This document shows, one piece after another, positions 28,279-38,247 of a stretch of 64,000 nt of DNA (position 1 is the first letter of the stretch; every line of letters starts with the position of its first letter). The stretch is taken from positions 247,297 to 311,296 of the forward strand of contig NZ_JAAZWC010000003.1 in the NCBI RefSeq assembly GCF_013185195.1, given 5' to 3'. Source of the stretch: Saccharibacillus qingshengii. Lineage in GTDB: Bacteria; Bacillota; Bacilli; Paenibacillales; Paenibacillaceae. Both the position numbers and the translations under genes were made by a program. A model generated the notes under the pieces. The model had not been told where the DNA came from, did no database searches, and saw only the letters and a list, made by a program, of their open reading frames with translations.

Positions 28279-29189
28279 ACGATTTCGACGGTGTGCTTCC
28301 GGTACACAAGCCGGCGGGAATGACTTCCCACGATGTCGTCTCCAAGTGCCGCAGACTGCTCCAGATGAAAAGGATCGGCCATACCGGGACGCTGGATCCT
28401 TCGGTGACCGGCGTACTTCCGCTTTGCCTGGGCCGCGCTACGCGGATGGTGGAGTATTTGCAGGAAATGCCCAAAGAATACCAGGCAGTCCTCAAATTCG
28501 GAATTGCGACCGATACCGAAGATCTGACAGGTACGGTGATCGAAGAGATGCCGAAGACCGGCATTACCGAAATGCAGGTCCGAGAAGCAATCAACGATTT
28601 TATCGGTCCGATCATGCAGACACCTCCGATGTACTCGGCGGTCAAAGTCGACGGTAAACGGCTGTACGAGTTGGCCCGGGAAGGCAAGACGGTTGAACGC
28701 AAAGCGCGCGAAGTCGTGATTCACGAGCTGGAAGTAACCGGTTTTGCCGCAGGCGACCAGCCCGAAGTGTCACTTCGCGTATTGTGTTCCAAAGGTACCT
28801 ACATCCGTACGCTTTGCGTCGATCTCGGCGCCAAGCTGGGCGTGCCTTCGACAATGGCCCGCTTGGAGCGTACGCAGTCTGCCGGTCTTTCCCTCGACCG
28901 CTGCCTGACTTTTGAAGAAATTGCAGAGCGGGTAGAAGCGGGCACGCTTCAGGAAGTGCTGATTCGCGCCGATAAAGCGGCTTTGCATATGCCGGAGCAT
29001 ACGGTGGACGAACGTAAGATGATCAATGCGCTTCAAGGACAGAAACTTCCGGCTTGGGCAGTTCTGCCTTCGGCGGAAGGGCTTGATCGCGAATTCCGGC
29101 TGTATACGCCGGACGACCGCTTTATCGGGATTTACAGATGGGACGAAGAAGCCGGCAAAGTCGTTCCGGTCAAAGTCTTTCTTCCCTGA
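28275..29189 (+). CDS. truB: tRNA pseudouridine 55 synthase
   Basis: TruB isomerises U55 in the T loop of tRNA. The 304-residue protein has the catalytic Asp in HTGTLDPSVTGVLPLC (D41), the PPMYSAVKVDGKRLYELAR motif and the RVLCSKGTYIRTLC segment, plus a C-terminal PUA-like domain. Its ATG overlaps the nrnA stop (ATGA), indicating coupling. Confidence 0.97.
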   Translation: MNDFDGVLPVHKPAGMTSHDVVSKCRRLLQMKRIGHTGTLDPSVTGVLPLCLGRATRMVEYLQEMPKEYQAVLKFGIATDTEDLTGTVIEEMPKTGITEMQVREAINDFIGPIMQTPPMYSAVKVDGKRLYELAREGKTVERKAREVVIHELEVTGFAAGDQPEVSLRVLCSKGTYIRTLCVDLGAKLGVPSTMARLERTQSAGLSLDRCLTFEEIAERVEAGTLQEVLIRADKAALHMPEHTVDERKMINALQGQKLPAWAVLPSAEGLDREFRLYTPDDRFIGIYRWDEEAGKVVPVKVFLP

Positions 29190-29261
29190 GCGCGCAGCGC
29201 TCGGGCGAAGAGAAGCAGTGATCCGGAACGGCGATCGGCGGAAAATGCAGGTGATCGAAAA

Positions 29262-30203
29262 GTGAAGACGGTAACGCTAACTTATCCTTTAACCGGGGTT
29301 GGAGAGTCCATCCCCGTCGGACGGCAGGTTATGGCGATCGGACAGTTTGACGGACTTCATCTGGGACATGTCAGCGTCATCCGGCGTGCATTGGAATTGG
29401 GGCGCAGCCTTGGGCTTCCGGTCGCGGTGCTGACGTTCCATCCCCATCCGAAAGACGTCATGGGCAAAGGCGACTACGAAGGCTATCTGACTCCGCTGCC
29501 GGACAAAGAGCGGATTCTGGAGCAGCTGGGTGTCGATTATCTGTATGTGGGCGAGTTTACGCCGGAATTCTCCAAAGTAACTCCGTCCGATTTTGTCAAT
29601 CGGGTACTCATGCCTCTTGAAGTGGAAACGGCAGTCGTCGGATTCGATTTCCGTTTCGGTTTTCAAGGTGCAGGTACTTCGGAGAAGATCGCTCCGCTCA
29701 GCGGTGGAAAGATTTCGGTCGAGACCGTCGCTCCTTTTCTGCTGGAAGGCGAGAAGGTCGGCAGTTCCGGTATTCGCGCCGCGCTCAAAGCAGGCGATGC
29801 CGAGAAAGCCGCTCATTGGCTGGGCCGCCCTTATCGGGTTCGAGGTACGGTCGTAGGCGGTGACAAACGCGGTCGAACGATCGGCTTTCCGACAGCCAAC
29901 GTCGATCCTTCCGGTCACTATGTCCTTCCGGCCAAAGGCGTATATGCCGTGCGTCTGGGCTTGGGAAGCGAAGTGCTGGATGGGGTGATGAACGTGGGAG
30001 TCAAACCTACGTTTACGGACGGCCATATCAAACCTACGTTCGAAACGCATCTGTTTGATTTCGACCGCAGTATCTATGGAGAAGAAGTGTGGATCGATCT
30101 GGTACGTTTTATCCGTTCCGAACGCAAGTTTGCGGGCATTGAAGAACTGGTGGCCCAAATTGCAAAAGACGCGGATGAAGCGCGGAACATTTTAAAAGGT
30201 TAA
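29262..30203 (+). CDS. ribF: Bifunctional riboflavin kinase / FAD synthetase
   Basis: RibF (B. subtilis RibC) makes FMN and then FAD. The 313-residue protein has the N-terminal adenylyltransferase domain with AIGQFDGLHLGH (about residues 26-36) and the C-terminal flavokinase domain (GDKRGRTIGFPTANV, about 206-220). The start is GTG 29262 after AGGTGA. It follows truB by 72 nt with no terminator visible, and rpsO with its own promoter comes next. Confidence 0.96.
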   Translation: MKTVTLTYPLTGVGESIPVGRQVMAIGQFDGLHLGHVSVIRRALELGRSLGLPVAVLTFHPHPKDVMGKGDYEGYLTPLPDKERILEQLGVDYLYVGEFTPEFSKVTPSDFVNRVLMPLEVETAVVGFDFRFGFQGAGTSEKIAPLSGGKISVETVAPFLLEGEKVGSSGIRAALKAGDAEKAAHWLGRPYRVRGTVVGGDKRGRTIGFPTANVDPSGHYVLPAKGVYAVRLGLGSEVLDGVMNVGVKPTFTDGHIKPTFETHLFDFDRSIYGEEVWIDLVRFIRSERKFAGIEELVAQIAKDADEARNILKG

Positions 30204-30224
30204 TTTATTCCGATAAACCAACGG

Positions 30225-30253
30225 TTTACTTTTCAATAGAGTTTTGATATACT
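30225..30253 (+). promoter_or_regulatory. Promoter and leader of rpsO
   Basis: TTTACT (30225-30230), 17-nt spacer, TATACT (30248-30253) with an extended -10 TGA. A leader of about 110 nt follows, with a hairpin CTTGCG/CGTAAG-type (about 30266-30281) and other pairing potential. S15 represses its own mRNA in Geobacillus, so an autoregulatory leader is plausible but unproven here. Confidence 0.65.
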
Positions 30254-30368
30254 AAACTACGTTGCTTGCGCACGCGTAAGCTGCTTAACCATGGCTTGGT
30301 CTCTGGCTTTCACCGGCCGTTACGAGGCTATCGGGGATACTTTTAATGAAATTAGGAGGTGAATTAGG

Positions 30369-30638
30369 ATGGCATTGACACAAGAACGCAAGAATCAACT
30401 GATCGAGGAGCACAGAACTCACGAATCCGATACGGGATCTCCTGAAGTTCAAGTTGCTGTCCTGACGGCCAACATTTTGAGCCTGACGGATCACCTGCGT
30501 ACGCACAAGAAAGATCACCATTCGCGTCGTGGTCTTCTGAAAATGGTTGGACGGCGTCGTAGACTGCTGGCTTACCTGAAGAATAACGATGTTAGACGTT
30601 ACAGCGCACTGATCGAAAAGCTCGGCCTGCGTCGCTAA
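30369..30638 (+). CDS. rpsO: 30S ribosomal protein S15
   Basis: S15 binds the three-way junction of 16S rRNA early in assembly. The 89-residue product is the exact family length with [34 protein letters not shown] and [25 protein letters not shown] precedes the ATG. It is followed by pnp after 149 nt, the classic rpsO-pnp pair. Confidence 0.98.
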   Translation: MALTQERKNQLIEEHRTHESDTGSPEVQVAVLTANILSLTDHLRTHKKDHHSRRGLLKMVGRRRRLLAYLKNNDVRRYSALIEKLGLRR

Positions 30639-30787
30639 AACTAAAAAGTCTTGCACAAGCAGCCTGGTTGTGAACCGTATGGTCTTTTTTGGAGCCGACG
30701 GCAGCAGCCGGGTTGTTTTTGTAATGAAGATTTTTCAATATTCTTATATACTTAGCATAGATTATAGATGTCCTGAGGAGGAATTTG

Positions 30788-32890
30788 ATGGAACAGCAAG
30801 TAGAAATGCAGCTTGGGGGACGTACACTCACGCTCAAAACAGGCCGCTTGGCCAAACAAGCTAATGCCGCGGTTATGGTGCATTACGGAGAAACGGTCGT
30901 ACTGTGTACGGTTACCGCTTCCACGCAGCCAAAAGACCTCGACTTTTTCCCTCTGACCGTAAACTATGAAGAAAGAATGTATGCGGTAGGCAAAATTCCC
31001 GGAGGATTCATCAAACGGGAAGGCCGTCCGAGCGAAAAAGCGATTCTGGCCTGCCGTCTGACCGACCGTCCGATTCGCCCTTTGTTCCCGGAAGGTTTCC
31101 GCAACGACGTTCAGATTCAAAATATCGTCATGAGCGTCGAACAGGACAACGAGCCGCAAATCGCAGCGATGATCGGCACTTCCGCTGCACTCAGCATCTC
31201 TGATGTGCCGTTTGACGGACCGATCGGCGGCGTAGCTGTCGGACGCGTAGACGGTCAATTCGTCGTGAACCCAACGCTTGCCCAGCAGGAAGTCAGCGAT
31301 CTTTACCTCGTGGTTGCCGGCACCAAAGACGCCATCATGATGGTTGAAGCCGAAGGCAACGAAGTTCCGGAAGAAATCATGCTGGAAGCGATCATGTTCG
31401 GACACGATGCCGTCAAAGACATCGTTGCCGCAATCGAAGAACTCGTTCAAAAAGCGGGCAAGCCGAAAATGGAAGTCAAACTGCATGCTGTCGATGCCGA
31501 AGTGAACACGGCCGTACGTGCTTTTGCCGGCGATCGTTTGATCGAAGCTGTCCGCATCGCCGAAAAACATGCCCGCCAAGACGCGATCGACACGATCAGT
31601 GACGAGACGGTGGCTAGCTTTGTTGAGCAGTATCTGGAAACTCCGGACAAAATGGATGACGTAAAAGAAGTCCTGCACGATATCGTCAAAGAAGAAGTGC
31701 GCCGTCTGATTACGCATGACAAAGTCCGTCCGGACGGACGCGGCCTTGCCGAAATTCGTCCGATCAGTTCCGATGTGGCTCTGCTGCCGCGCGTTCACGG
31801 TTCGGGCCTCTTTACCCGCGGCCAAACGCAGGCACTCAGCATCTGTACGCTTGGCGTACTGGGCGATGCCCAAATGCTTGACGGCGTTGCACCGGAAGAA
31901 ACCAAACGCTTTATGCACCATTACAACTTCCCTCCGTTCAGCGTAGGCGAAGCCCGTCCGCTGAGAGCGCCGGGCCGCCGCGAAATCGGACACGGAGCAC
32001 TCGGAGAGCGCGCGTTGATGAAGGTTCTGCCTTCGGAGACCGAATTCCCGTACACGATCCGTCTCGTTTCGGAAGTACTGGAGTCAAACGGTTCCACTTC
32101 GCAGGCTAGTATCTGTGCCAGCACGCTGGCCATGATGGATGCGGGTGTGCCGCTCAAAGCGCCGGTTGCGGGCGTGGCGATGGGTCTGATCAAAGACGGC
32201 GAGCATATCTCGATCCTGTCCGATATTCAGGGCATGGAAGATCACCTCGGCGATATGGACTTCAAGGTTGCAGGAACAAAAGCCGGCGTAACGGCAATCC
32301 AGATGGATATCAAAATCGACGGCATCAGCCGCGAGATTTTGGCCGAAGCTTTGTCGCAGGCCCGTGAAGGCCGTATGCACATCCTTGAGCAGATGCTGCA
32401 GGCGATCCAGGAACCAAGAACGAAAATGTCGAAATACGCACCGAAGATCACGATCATCAACATCAAGCCGGAGAAGATCCGCGATGTAATCGGCGCAGGC
32501 GGTAAGATCATCAACAAGATCATCGAAGAAACCGGCGTCAAGATCGATATCGAGCAGGACGGCCGGGTGTTTATCGCTTCCAACGACGAAGACATGATCA
32601 CCAAAGCGTCCGAGATCATTCAGGGGATCGTGCGTGAAGTGGTCGTCGGCGAAGTATATGAAGGCACTGTTAGACGGATCGAGAAATTCGGTGCGTTTGT
32701 GGAGCTTCTGCCAGGCAAAGACGGACTGGTACACATTTCGCAGCTTGCTGCGGAGCGCGTAGCCAAAGTCGAAGACGTTGTAGCGATCGGAGACAAGCTT
32801 CAGGTCAAAGTCACGGAAATCGACGGACAGGGCCGTGTGAATCTGTCGCACAAAATCCTGCTGACCGAAAGCGCGCCGGCAAAATCGTAA
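30788..32890 (+). CDS. pnp: Polyribonucleotide nucleotidyltransferase (PNPase)
   Basis: PNPase is the phosphorolytic 3'-5' exoribonuclease of the mRNA decay machinery. The 700-residue protein has two RNase PH domains (the second with [13 protein letters not shown] about residue 315), the motif [11 protein letters not shown], a KH domain ([15 protein letters not shown], about 567) and a C-terminal S1 domain. ATG 30788 follows GAGGAGG; the TTG 3 nt upstream is less suitable. The intergenic stretch before it is AT-rich with a TATACT at 30747, a possible promoter lacking a good -35. A terminator follows. Confidence 0.97.
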   Translation: MEQQVEMQLGGRTLTLKTGRLAKQANAAVMVHYGETVVLCTVTASTQPKDLDFFPLTVNYEERMYAVGKIPGGFIKREGRPSEKAILACRLTDRPIRPLFPEGFRNDVQIQNIVMSVEQDNEPQIAAMIGTSAALSISDVPFDGPIGGVAVGRVDGQFVVNPTLAQQEVSDLYLVVAGTKDAIMMVEAEGNEVPEEIMLEAIMFGHDAVKDIVAAIEELVQKAGKPKMEVKLHAVDAEVNTAVRAFAGDRLIEAVRIAEKHARQDAIDTISDETVASFVEQYLETPDKMDDVKEVLHDIVKEEVRRLITHDKVRPDGRGLAEIRPISSDVALLPRVHGSGLFTRGQTQALSICTLGVLGDAQMLDGVAPEETKRFMHHYNFPPFSVGEARPLRAPGRREIGHGALGERALMKVLPSETEFPYTIRLVSEVLESNGSTSQASICASTLAMMDAGVPLKAPVAGVAMGLIKDGEHISILSDIQGMEDHLGDMDFKVAGTKAGVTAIQMDIKIDGISREILAEALSQAREGRMHILEQMLQAIQEPRTKMSKYAPKITIINIKPEKIRDVIGAGGKIINKIIEETGVKIDIEQDGRVFIASNDEDMITKASEIIQGIVREVVVGEVYEGTVRRIEKFGAFVELLPGKDGLVHISQLAAERVAKVEDVVAIGDKLQVKVTEIDGQGRVNLSHKILLTESAPAKS

Positions 32891-32912
32891 AACGACTTCT
32901 CTCATAAAAGTA

Positions 32913-32950
32913 GAAAAAAGAGACAGAATTCGCTTCTGGCTCTTTTTTTT
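32913..32950 (+). terminator. Intrinsic terminator after pnp
   Basis: An A-rich/T-rich stem: AAAAAAGAG-A-CAGAA pairs with TTCTG-G-CTCTTTTTT around TTCGC, ending in eight T (32943-32950). Confidence 0.85.
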
Positions 32951-33008
32951 GCATACGTCTCCGGCGGACACGGCCATAGGGGGAGGAAGAGCAAACATTC
33001 GGACTCGG

Positions 33009-33037
33009 TTGAGTGCAAGGCGAAAATTTGCTAGGAT
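33009..33037 (+). promoter_or_regulatory. Probable promoter of mlpA-dut
   Basis: TTGAGT (33009-33014), 17-nt spacer, TAGGAT (33032-33037). Both boxes match sigma-A at 4 of 6. It stands 64 nt before the mlpA start in a 210-nt gap that otherwise holds only the pnp terminator. Confidence 0.5.
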
Positions 33038-33100
33038 AGAATTTGCACGTTTATTTGAACCGGTACCTATCGACAGAGCGCACAGGAGGGGAATAAAGCT

Positions 33101-34366
33101 TTGGAAAAATATACATTAAGCAGTGGTCTTCGGGTAGTCGCCGAGCATATTCCGGGTTCGCGCTCCGTTTCTTTCGGCATCTGGGTCAAAAACGGATCGC
33201 GCAACGAGACGGAAGCCGATAACGGGATTTCGCATTTTATCGAGCACATGCTGTTCAAAGGCACGGACCGTTATGATGCGAGAGCGATTGCGGAGCAGTT
33301 CGACGCGATCGGAGGCAACGTGAACGCTTTTACATCCAAAGAATACACAAGCTATTATGCAAAAGTGCTGGATGAACACCTGCCGATCGCGATGGATATC
33401 CTGTCCGACATGTTCTTCAATTCGAAATTCGATCCGGAAGAACTGGCACGGGAGAAAAATGTGATTTTTGAAGAAATCTCGATGTATTTGGACGACCCTG
33501 ACGATCTCGTACATGATTTGATCGTCGAAGCGGCTTACGAAGGTCATCCGTTGGCGATGCCGATTCTCGGAACGCAGGAGCATCTGGCTTCTATGTCTTC
33601 CGAAGATCTGCAGCGATTCCTTCGCGAACGTTATACGGTCGACAATACGATTGTGGCTATAGCCGGCAATCTCGGAGAAGATGTGCGCGCCATGCTCGAA
33701 CAGCATTTCGGTTCGTTCGATCGCCGCGGGACCGAATCTCCGATTACGGTTCCGTCCTTCGGAGGCGGACTGGTCTACCGGAAAAAGAAAACCGAACAAA
33801 ATCATATCTGCCTCGCTTTTCAAGGATTCGGTTATGACGATCCGAGGCAGTATGCCATGGCACTGCTGAACAATTCGATCGGCGGAGGCATGAGTTCCAA
33901 GCTGTTCCAGGAAATCCGGGAAAAAAGAGGTCTGGCTTATTCCGTGTATTCGTATCACAGCGCGCATATCGACAGCGGCTATTTTACGATTTATGCGGGT
34001 ACGGCGCCCAAACAAACCGCCGATGTGCTCAAGCTGACCAGTGAAGTGTTGAACGACGTCCGGGCCAACGGGTTGAGCGAGTCTGAAATCCATAAAGGCA
34101 AGCAGCAGCTCAAGGGCAGTCTGATCATGGGGCTCGAAGGCAGCGGAAGCCAGATGAACCGTCTGGGCAAAAACGAGCTGATGCTCGGGCGCCACGAGAC
34201 GCTCGACGAGACGATTGCCAAGATCGAAGCCGTAACCGAGGCCGACGTCCGCCTTGCACTCGATCATTTATTTGCCAAACCGTTCGCCGTTTCGATGGTC
34301 GGGAACTCGGACCGGGCAATCAACGCATTGAGGAGAGATGAACTTGTCCCATCTGATACAAATTAA
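33101..34366 (+). CDS. mlpA: M16 family zinc peptidase MlpA/YmxG
   Basis: The 421-residue protein is an insulinase-type (mitochondrial-processing-peptidase-like) M16 protease with inverted zinc motif HFIEH (H45, E48, H49) and a downstream glutamate in [13 protein letters not shown] (about 125). The second half contains the partner-domain Arg/Tyr region [18 protein letters not shown] 33101 follows AGGAGGGG by 10 nt. In B. subtilis the orthologue lies between pnp and spoVFA; here dut follows directly, overlapping by 23 nt. Physiological substrates are unknown. Confidence 0.94.
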   Translation: MEKYTLSSGLRVVAEHIPGSRSVSFGIWVKNGSRNETEADNGISHFIEHMLFKGTDRYDARAIAEQFDAIGGNVNAFTSKEYTSYYAKVLDEHLPIAMDILSDMFFNSKFDPEELAREKNVIFEEISMYLDDPDDLVHDLIVEAAYEGHPLAMPILGTQEHLASMSSEDLQRFLRERYTVDNTIVAIAGNLGEDVRAMLEQHFGSFDRRGTESPITVPSFGGGLVYRKKKTEQNHICLAFQGFGYDDPRQYAMALLNNSIGGGMSSKLFQEIREKRGLAYSVYSYHSAHIDSGYFTIYAGTAPKQTADVLKLTSEVLNDVRANGLSESEIHKGKQQLKGSLIMGLEGSGSQMNRLGKNELMLGRHETLDETIAKIEAVTEADVRLALDHLFAKPFAVSMVGNSDRAINALRRDELVPSDTN

Positions 34367-34790
34367 ACGGTTAGCGGGTCATGAAGACCTGGCGATTCCG
34401 CGCAAAATGACCGAACTTGCCGCAGGTTACGATCTGCACGCCGCCGTCCTCGAGCCGATGGTGCTTGAACCGATGCAGCGCGTACTTGTGCCGACAGGCC
34501 TTGCGATCGCTATGCCCGGCGGGCTGGAAGCACAGATTCGTCCGCGCAGCGGACTGGCCTTCAAACATGGCATTACGTGCCTGAATACGCCGGGAACGAT
34601 CGACGCGGACTACCGGGGCGAGATCAAGGTACTTTTGATCAACCTCGGCCAAGAGCCGTTTACGATCGCGCGCGGGGAACGGATTGCGCAGATGGTATTC
34701 CACGAAGTGCCGGAGACGGAACTTGCCGAAGTCGAAGAGCTGTCCGAGACCGTTCGCGGCAGCGGAGGCTTCGGCCACACCGGCAGATAA
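34344..34790 (+). CDS. dut: dUTP diphosphatase
   Basis: Dut hydrolyses dUTP to dUMP, keeping uracil out of DNA. The 148-residue protein has the five trimeric dUTPase motifs: [20 protein letters not shown], the [15 protein letters not shown] loop with the catalytic Asp, ERIAQMVF, and the C-terminal GSGGFGHTG arm. TTG 34344 is preferred because it is about 8 nt from AGGAGAG (34331-34337); ATG 34338 directly abuts that site. It overlaps mlpA, so translation is coupled. A strong terminator follows. Confidence 0.94.
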   Translation: MSHLIQIKRLAGHEDLAIPRKMTELAAGYDLHAAVLEPMVLEPMQRVLVPTGLAIAMPGGLEAQIRPRSGLAFKHGITCLNTPGTIDADYRGEIKVLLINLGQEPFTIARGERIAQMVFHEVPETELAEVEELSETVRGSGGFGHTGR

Positions 34791-34808
34791 TGCGCTTTTT
34801 GCGGAAAG

Positions 34809-34849
34809 CCGCGGCCTCTTCGCTTCGAAGAAAGCCGCGGGTTTTTTTT
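34809..34849 (+). terminator. Strong intrinsic terminator after dut
   Basis: CCGCGGC (34809-34815) pairs with GCCGCGG (34834-34840), with an inner TCTT/AAGA helix, followed by G and eight T. Confidence 0.9.
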
Positions 34850-34881
34850 GTTTCGGAACGTTGACATCGGATGTATTCGTC

Positions 34882-34910
34882 TTGCATTTTGCCTGGATAC
34901 AAACTATGAT
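34882..34910 (+). promoter_or_regulatory. Promoter of the asd-dapG-dapA operon
   Basis: TTGCAT (34882-34887), 17-nt spacer, TATGAT (34905-34910). A perfect TTGACA at 34861 has no -10 at a usable distance. The leader of about 50 nt is too short for a lysine riboswitch. Confidence 0.6.
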
Positions 34911-34967
34911 ATTCACAATGCGAACCTTGATGTTTAGCGATTTTGCCCTATAAAAGGAGAGACCCAG

Positions 34968-36011
34968 ATGTCGAATGAAACGTTTAACGTAGCCGTAGTC
35001 GGCGCAACCGGCGCGGTCGGCGAACAAATCCTCAGACTGCTTGAAGAACGCAATTTCCCCGTCAAAACCTTGAAACTGCTGTCGTCCGCGAGAAGCGCCG
35101 GAAGCAAGCTTTCGTTCAAGGGACAAGACGTTATCGTCGAAGAAGCCAAGCCGGAAAGCTTTGAAGGCGTGCAGATTGCGCTCTTCAGTGCGGGCGGAGA
35201 CGTCAGCAAGGCACTCGTGCCTGAAGCGATCAAACGCGGTACGGTATGTATCGACAATACAAGCGCGTTCCGTATGGATCCGACCGCTCCGCTGGTCGTT
35301 CCGGAAGTGAACGAGGAGAAGATTTTCGAGCACAACGGCGTAATCGCCAATCCGAACTGCTCGACGATCCAGATGGTTGCCGCACTCAAACCGCTGCAGG
35401 ATCGCTATGGCCTTAAACGGATCATCGTTTCGACGTATCAGGCGGTGTCGGGTTCGGGTGCCAAAGCGATTGCCGAACTGAACCGCCAGACCCGTGCCAT
35501 TGTGAACGGCGAACCGGTCAATCCCGATGTACTGCCTGTGGCTTCGCTGCCGGTAAAGCATCAGATTGCTTTTAACGCCGTGCCGCAGATCGACAAGTTT
35601 ACGGACAACGGATTTACTTATGAAGAAATGAAAATGATCAACGAAACCAAAAAAATCATGGGCGACGAGTCGCTTCAAGTGACGGCAACCTGTGTGCGTA
35701 TTCCGGTTGTCTACGGACATTCGGAATCGGTATATGTCGAATTGGGTTCGGAATACGACCTGCAGGAAGTTCGCGAACTGCTGGAAAATGCCCCTGGCCT
35801 TACCGTGATCGACGATCCGGCCAATCAGGCCTATCCGCTGGCTACCGAAGCCGCCGGCAAAAACGATGTATTCGTGGGCCGTCTGCGCCGCGATCTCGAT
35901 TCGCCGACGGGTCTGAACCTGTGGATCGTCTCCGACAATCTGCTCAAAGGCGCGGCGTGGAACGCTGTGCAAATCGCGGAAATTATTGCGGCTCGTTCGC
36001 AGCAGGCATAA
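34968..36011 (+). CDS. asd: Aspartate-semialdehyde dehydrogenase
   Basis: Asd reduces aspartyl phosphate to the semialdehyde, common to lysine/diaminopimelate, threonine and methionine synthesis. The 347-residue protein has the NADP site VVGATGAVGEQILRLLE (about residues 10-26), the catalytic Cys in NPNCSTIQ (C131) and the RIPVVYGHSESV region. AAAGGAGAG precedes the ATG. First gene of a three-gene operon with dapG and dapA; the dipicolinate synthase genes usually placed just before it are absent. Confidence 0.97.
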   Translation: MSNETFNVAVVGATGAVGEQILRLLEERNFPVKTLKLLSSARSAGSKLSFKGQDVIVEEAKPESFEGVQIALFSAGGDVSKALVPEAIKRGTVCIDNTSAFRMDPTAPLVVPEVNEEKIFEHNGVIANPNCSTIQMVAALKPLQDRYGLKRIIVSTYQAVSGSGAKAIAELNRQTRAIVNGEPVNPDVLPVASLPVKHQIAFNAVPQIDKFTDNGFTYEEMKMINETKKIMGDESLQVTATCVRIPVVYGHSESVYVELGSEYDLQEVRELLENAPGLTVIDDPANQAYPLATEAAGKNDVFVGRLRRDLDSPTGLNLWIVSDNLLKGAAWNAVQIAEIIAARSQQA

Positions 36012-36027
36012 ACGAAAGGAAGAGACC

Positions 36028-37248
36028 ATGGCTATTCGGGTTCAAAAATTCGGCGGAACGTCGCTGTCTTCGGAAGAAGCAAGAGTGCACGTCGTCCGTC
36101 ATATCCAGCGCGAGCTGGCTGCCGGTTATCAGTTGGTCGTCGTCGTTTCCGCAATGGGGCGCAGCGGCGATCCTTACGCGACCGACACGCTTCTGGGCTG
36201 GGCGGCGGGAACAAGCGGCAAATCGCTTCCCGCCAAAGAGAAGGATTTGCTGATGGGCTGCGGAGAAATTATTTCCGCGGCTACCCTATGCGGCATTTTG
36301 CATCAAGAAGGGATCGACGCAACCGTTCTGACGGGTGCGCAGGCCGGATTTATGACGGATAGTCATTTCGGCAACGCGCGGATTCTGGAGATGCGTCCGG
36401 AACGGGTACTGCGCGAGCTTCAGGACCACAGTGTCGTGATCGTCACCGGTTTCCAGGGACAAAACGAATACGGAGATCTCACTACCCTCGGCAGAGGCGG
36501 CAGCGATACGTCGGCGACGGCGCTTGGCGCTGCCCTGCATGCAGAGATCGTGGATATCTATACGGATGTGAACGGTATTCTGACCGCCGATCCGCGTTTG
36601 GTGGAAGACGCCAAACCTCTTGAAGTGGTCAGCTATACGGAAATTTGCAATATGGCGTATCAGGGTGCGAAAGTCATTCATCCGCGCGCCGTGGAAATTG
36701 CCATGCAGGCGCAAATTCCGGTCCGGGTACGTTCGACCTTTTCCGAAGAAGAAGGCACTCTCGTTACGCATCCGGAAAACTTTGCGGACGTGTCGGCAGG
36801 TGTGATCGACCGCTTCGTGACCGGTATTGCCTATGTGAGCAGCGTGACGCAGATTACGGTCGAGCAGCCGGATCCAAGCGGACAGCTGTCTCTGAACGTG
36901 TTCAAGGCGATGGCCGAAAACGCGATCAGCGTCGACTTTATCAATGTAACGCCGGTCGGTGCCGTTTATACGGTATTCGACTCCGAAGCGGAACGCGCGC
37001 TGGCTGCCCTACGGGCTATCGGGTATGAACCGCGCGCTTTGGGAGGCTGTGCCAAAGTATCCGTCATCGGCGGAGGCATTAACGGAGTTCCGGGAATTAT
37101 GTCGCATATCGTCGAAGCACTGACGCTGCAGAACGTGCAGATCCTTCAATCGGCGGACTCGAATACGACAATTTGGGTTCTGGTCAAAAAGGACGATATG
37201 GTCAAAGCGCTCAAAGCGCTGCATGCCCGTTTCGAGCTGCACCGTTAA
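36028..37248 (+). CDS. dapG: Aspartate kinase (DapG type)
   Basis: Aspartokinase catalyses the first step of the aspartate family pathway. The 406-residue protein has the kinase signature VQKFGGTSLSSEEARVHVV at the N-terminus, the GRGGSDTSATALGAAL catalytic segment and two C-terminal ACT domains for allosteric control. In B. subtilis the DapG isozyme is feedback-inhibited by meso-diaminopimelate; that is assumed here from the asd-dapG-dapA order. ATG 36028 follows GAAAGGAAG; an upstream in-frame extension overlaps asd without a ribosome site. Confidence 0.95.
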   Translation: MAIRVQKFGGTSLSSEEARVHVVRHIQRELAAGYQLVVVVSAMGRSGDPYATDTLLGWAAGTSGKSLPAKEKDLLMGCGEIISAATLCGILHQEGIDATVLTGAQAGFMTDSHFGNARILEMRPERVLRELQDHSVVIVTGFQGQNEYGDLTTLGRGGSDTSATALGAALHAEIVDIYTDVNGILTADPRLVEDAKPLEVVSYTEICNMAYQGAKVIHPRAVEIAMQAQIPVRVRSTFSEEEGTLVTHPENFADVSAGVIDRFVTGIAYVSSVTQITVEQPDPSGQLSLNVFKAMAENAISVDFINVTPVGAVYTVFDSEAERALAALRAIGYEPRALGGCAKVSVIGGGINGVPGIMSHIVEALTLQNVQILQSADSNTTIWVLVKKDDMVKALKALHARFELHR

Positions 37249-37299
37249 TCCGGACCCGGACAGCGCCTATCAAAGAGCACGAAGAAGGAGAGAATGAAA

Positions 37300-38184
37300 A
37301 TGGATTTCGGACGACTGATAACCGCCATGGTCACTCCTTTTGACGAGCAGGGAGAAGTGGCTTGGACGCAGGTTCCCCCTCTGATCGATATGCTGATCGA
37401 GCGGCAGCGGACACAGTCGATCGTCGTGTTCGGCACGACGGGCGAATCGCCGACATTGAGCGACGAAGAAAAAATAAAGCTGCTGGATCTTGCGGTGCGT
37501 CATGCGGCGGGACGCTGCAGCATCATTGCGGGAACCGGCAGCAACGACACGAAACACAGCATCGAACTGACACGGGAAGCGGAAAAAGCCGGAGCCGACG
37601 GAGTCCTTCTGGTCGTCCCTTATTACAACCGGCCGAACCAGGACGGCTTGTACGCGCACTTTGCGGCTGTTGCCCAGGCGACCAAGCTTCCGGTTATGCT
37701 GTACAATGTGCCGAGTCGGACGGCGTCGAATCTGGAAGCGGAAACCACGCTTCGTCTGGCACAGCTGCCGAACGTGGTGGCTGTCAAGGAATGCGGTCCG
37801 ACCGAGCAGGTCGCTTATATCGCGGCGAATGCGCCCGAAGGATTCCGCGTCTACTCCGGCGACGATACGGCTTCGCTGTCGGCTCTGTCCGTCGGGGCCT
37901 ACGGGATCGTCAGCGTAGCCAGCCATGTGGTAGGGGCCCGGATGAGCGAGATGCTTGCGGCGCATGCCGGAGGAGAAGCGGATCAAGCGGCGGCGGTGTA
38001 CCATTCGCTGCTGCCTGTATTCAAAGGACTTTTCGCCTGTCCGCATCCGGTACCGAATCCGGTAGCCGTCAAATACGCTCTTCAATTAAGAGGCTTCGAG
38101 GTCGGCGGGGTAAGACTTCCGCTGGTCGAAGCGGCAGAAGACGAGAAGCGGTATATCGAACGGTTTATGGCCGACTTCGACTGA
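37300..38184 (+). CDS. dapA: 4-hydroxy-tetrahydrodipicolinate synthase
   Basis: DapA condenses pyruvate with aspartate semialdehyde, committing carbon to diaminopimelate and lysine. The 294-residue TIM-barrel protein has VFGTTGESPTLSDEEK, the Tyr of YNVPSRTASN (Y135) and the Schiff-base Lys in AVKECGPTEQ (K163). ATG 37300 is 8 nt after AAGGAGAG; the ATG at 37294 is too close to that site. A 24-bp perfect hairpin terminator follows 12 nt after the stop. Confidence 0.96.
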   Translation: MDFGRLITAMVTPFDEQGEVAWTQVPPLIDMLIERQRTQSIVVFGTTGESPTLSDEEKIKLLDLAVRHAAGRCSIIAGTGSNDTKHSIELTREAEKAGADGVLLVVPYYNRPNQDGLYAHFAAVAQATKLPVMLYNVPSRTASNLEAETTLRLAQLPNVVAVKECGPTEQVAYIAANAPEGFRVYSGDDTASLSALSVGAYGIVSVASHVVGARMSEMLAAHAGGEADQAAAVYHSLLPVFKGLFACPHPVPNPVAVKYALQLRGFEVGGVRLPLVEAAEDEKRYIERFMADFD

Positions 38185-38196
38185 ATAGGAATAAAA

Positions 38197-38247
38197 GCAT
38201 ACAAAAAAGCGCTGTTTCTTCAAAAGAAACAGCGCTTTTTTGTATGC
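38197..38247. terminator. Perfect 24-bp inverted repeat, bidirectional terminator after dapA
   Basis: Bases 38197-38220 are the exact reverse complement of 38224-38247, with loop CAA. The stem includes A6 on one side and T6 on the other, so it can terminate on both strands. It is much longer than the other terminators in the window (7-13 bp). Confidence 0.92.

Noticed and set aside
34861..34866. Perfect TTGACA upstream of asd
   Set aside because: No -10 box at 16-18 nt. The TTGCAT/TATGAT pair downstream is a better promoter.
34867..34967. Lysine riboswitch upstream of asd-dapG-dapA
   Set aside because: The leader is about 50 nt and shows none of the multi-helix core; lysine riboswitches need roughly 170 nt or more.
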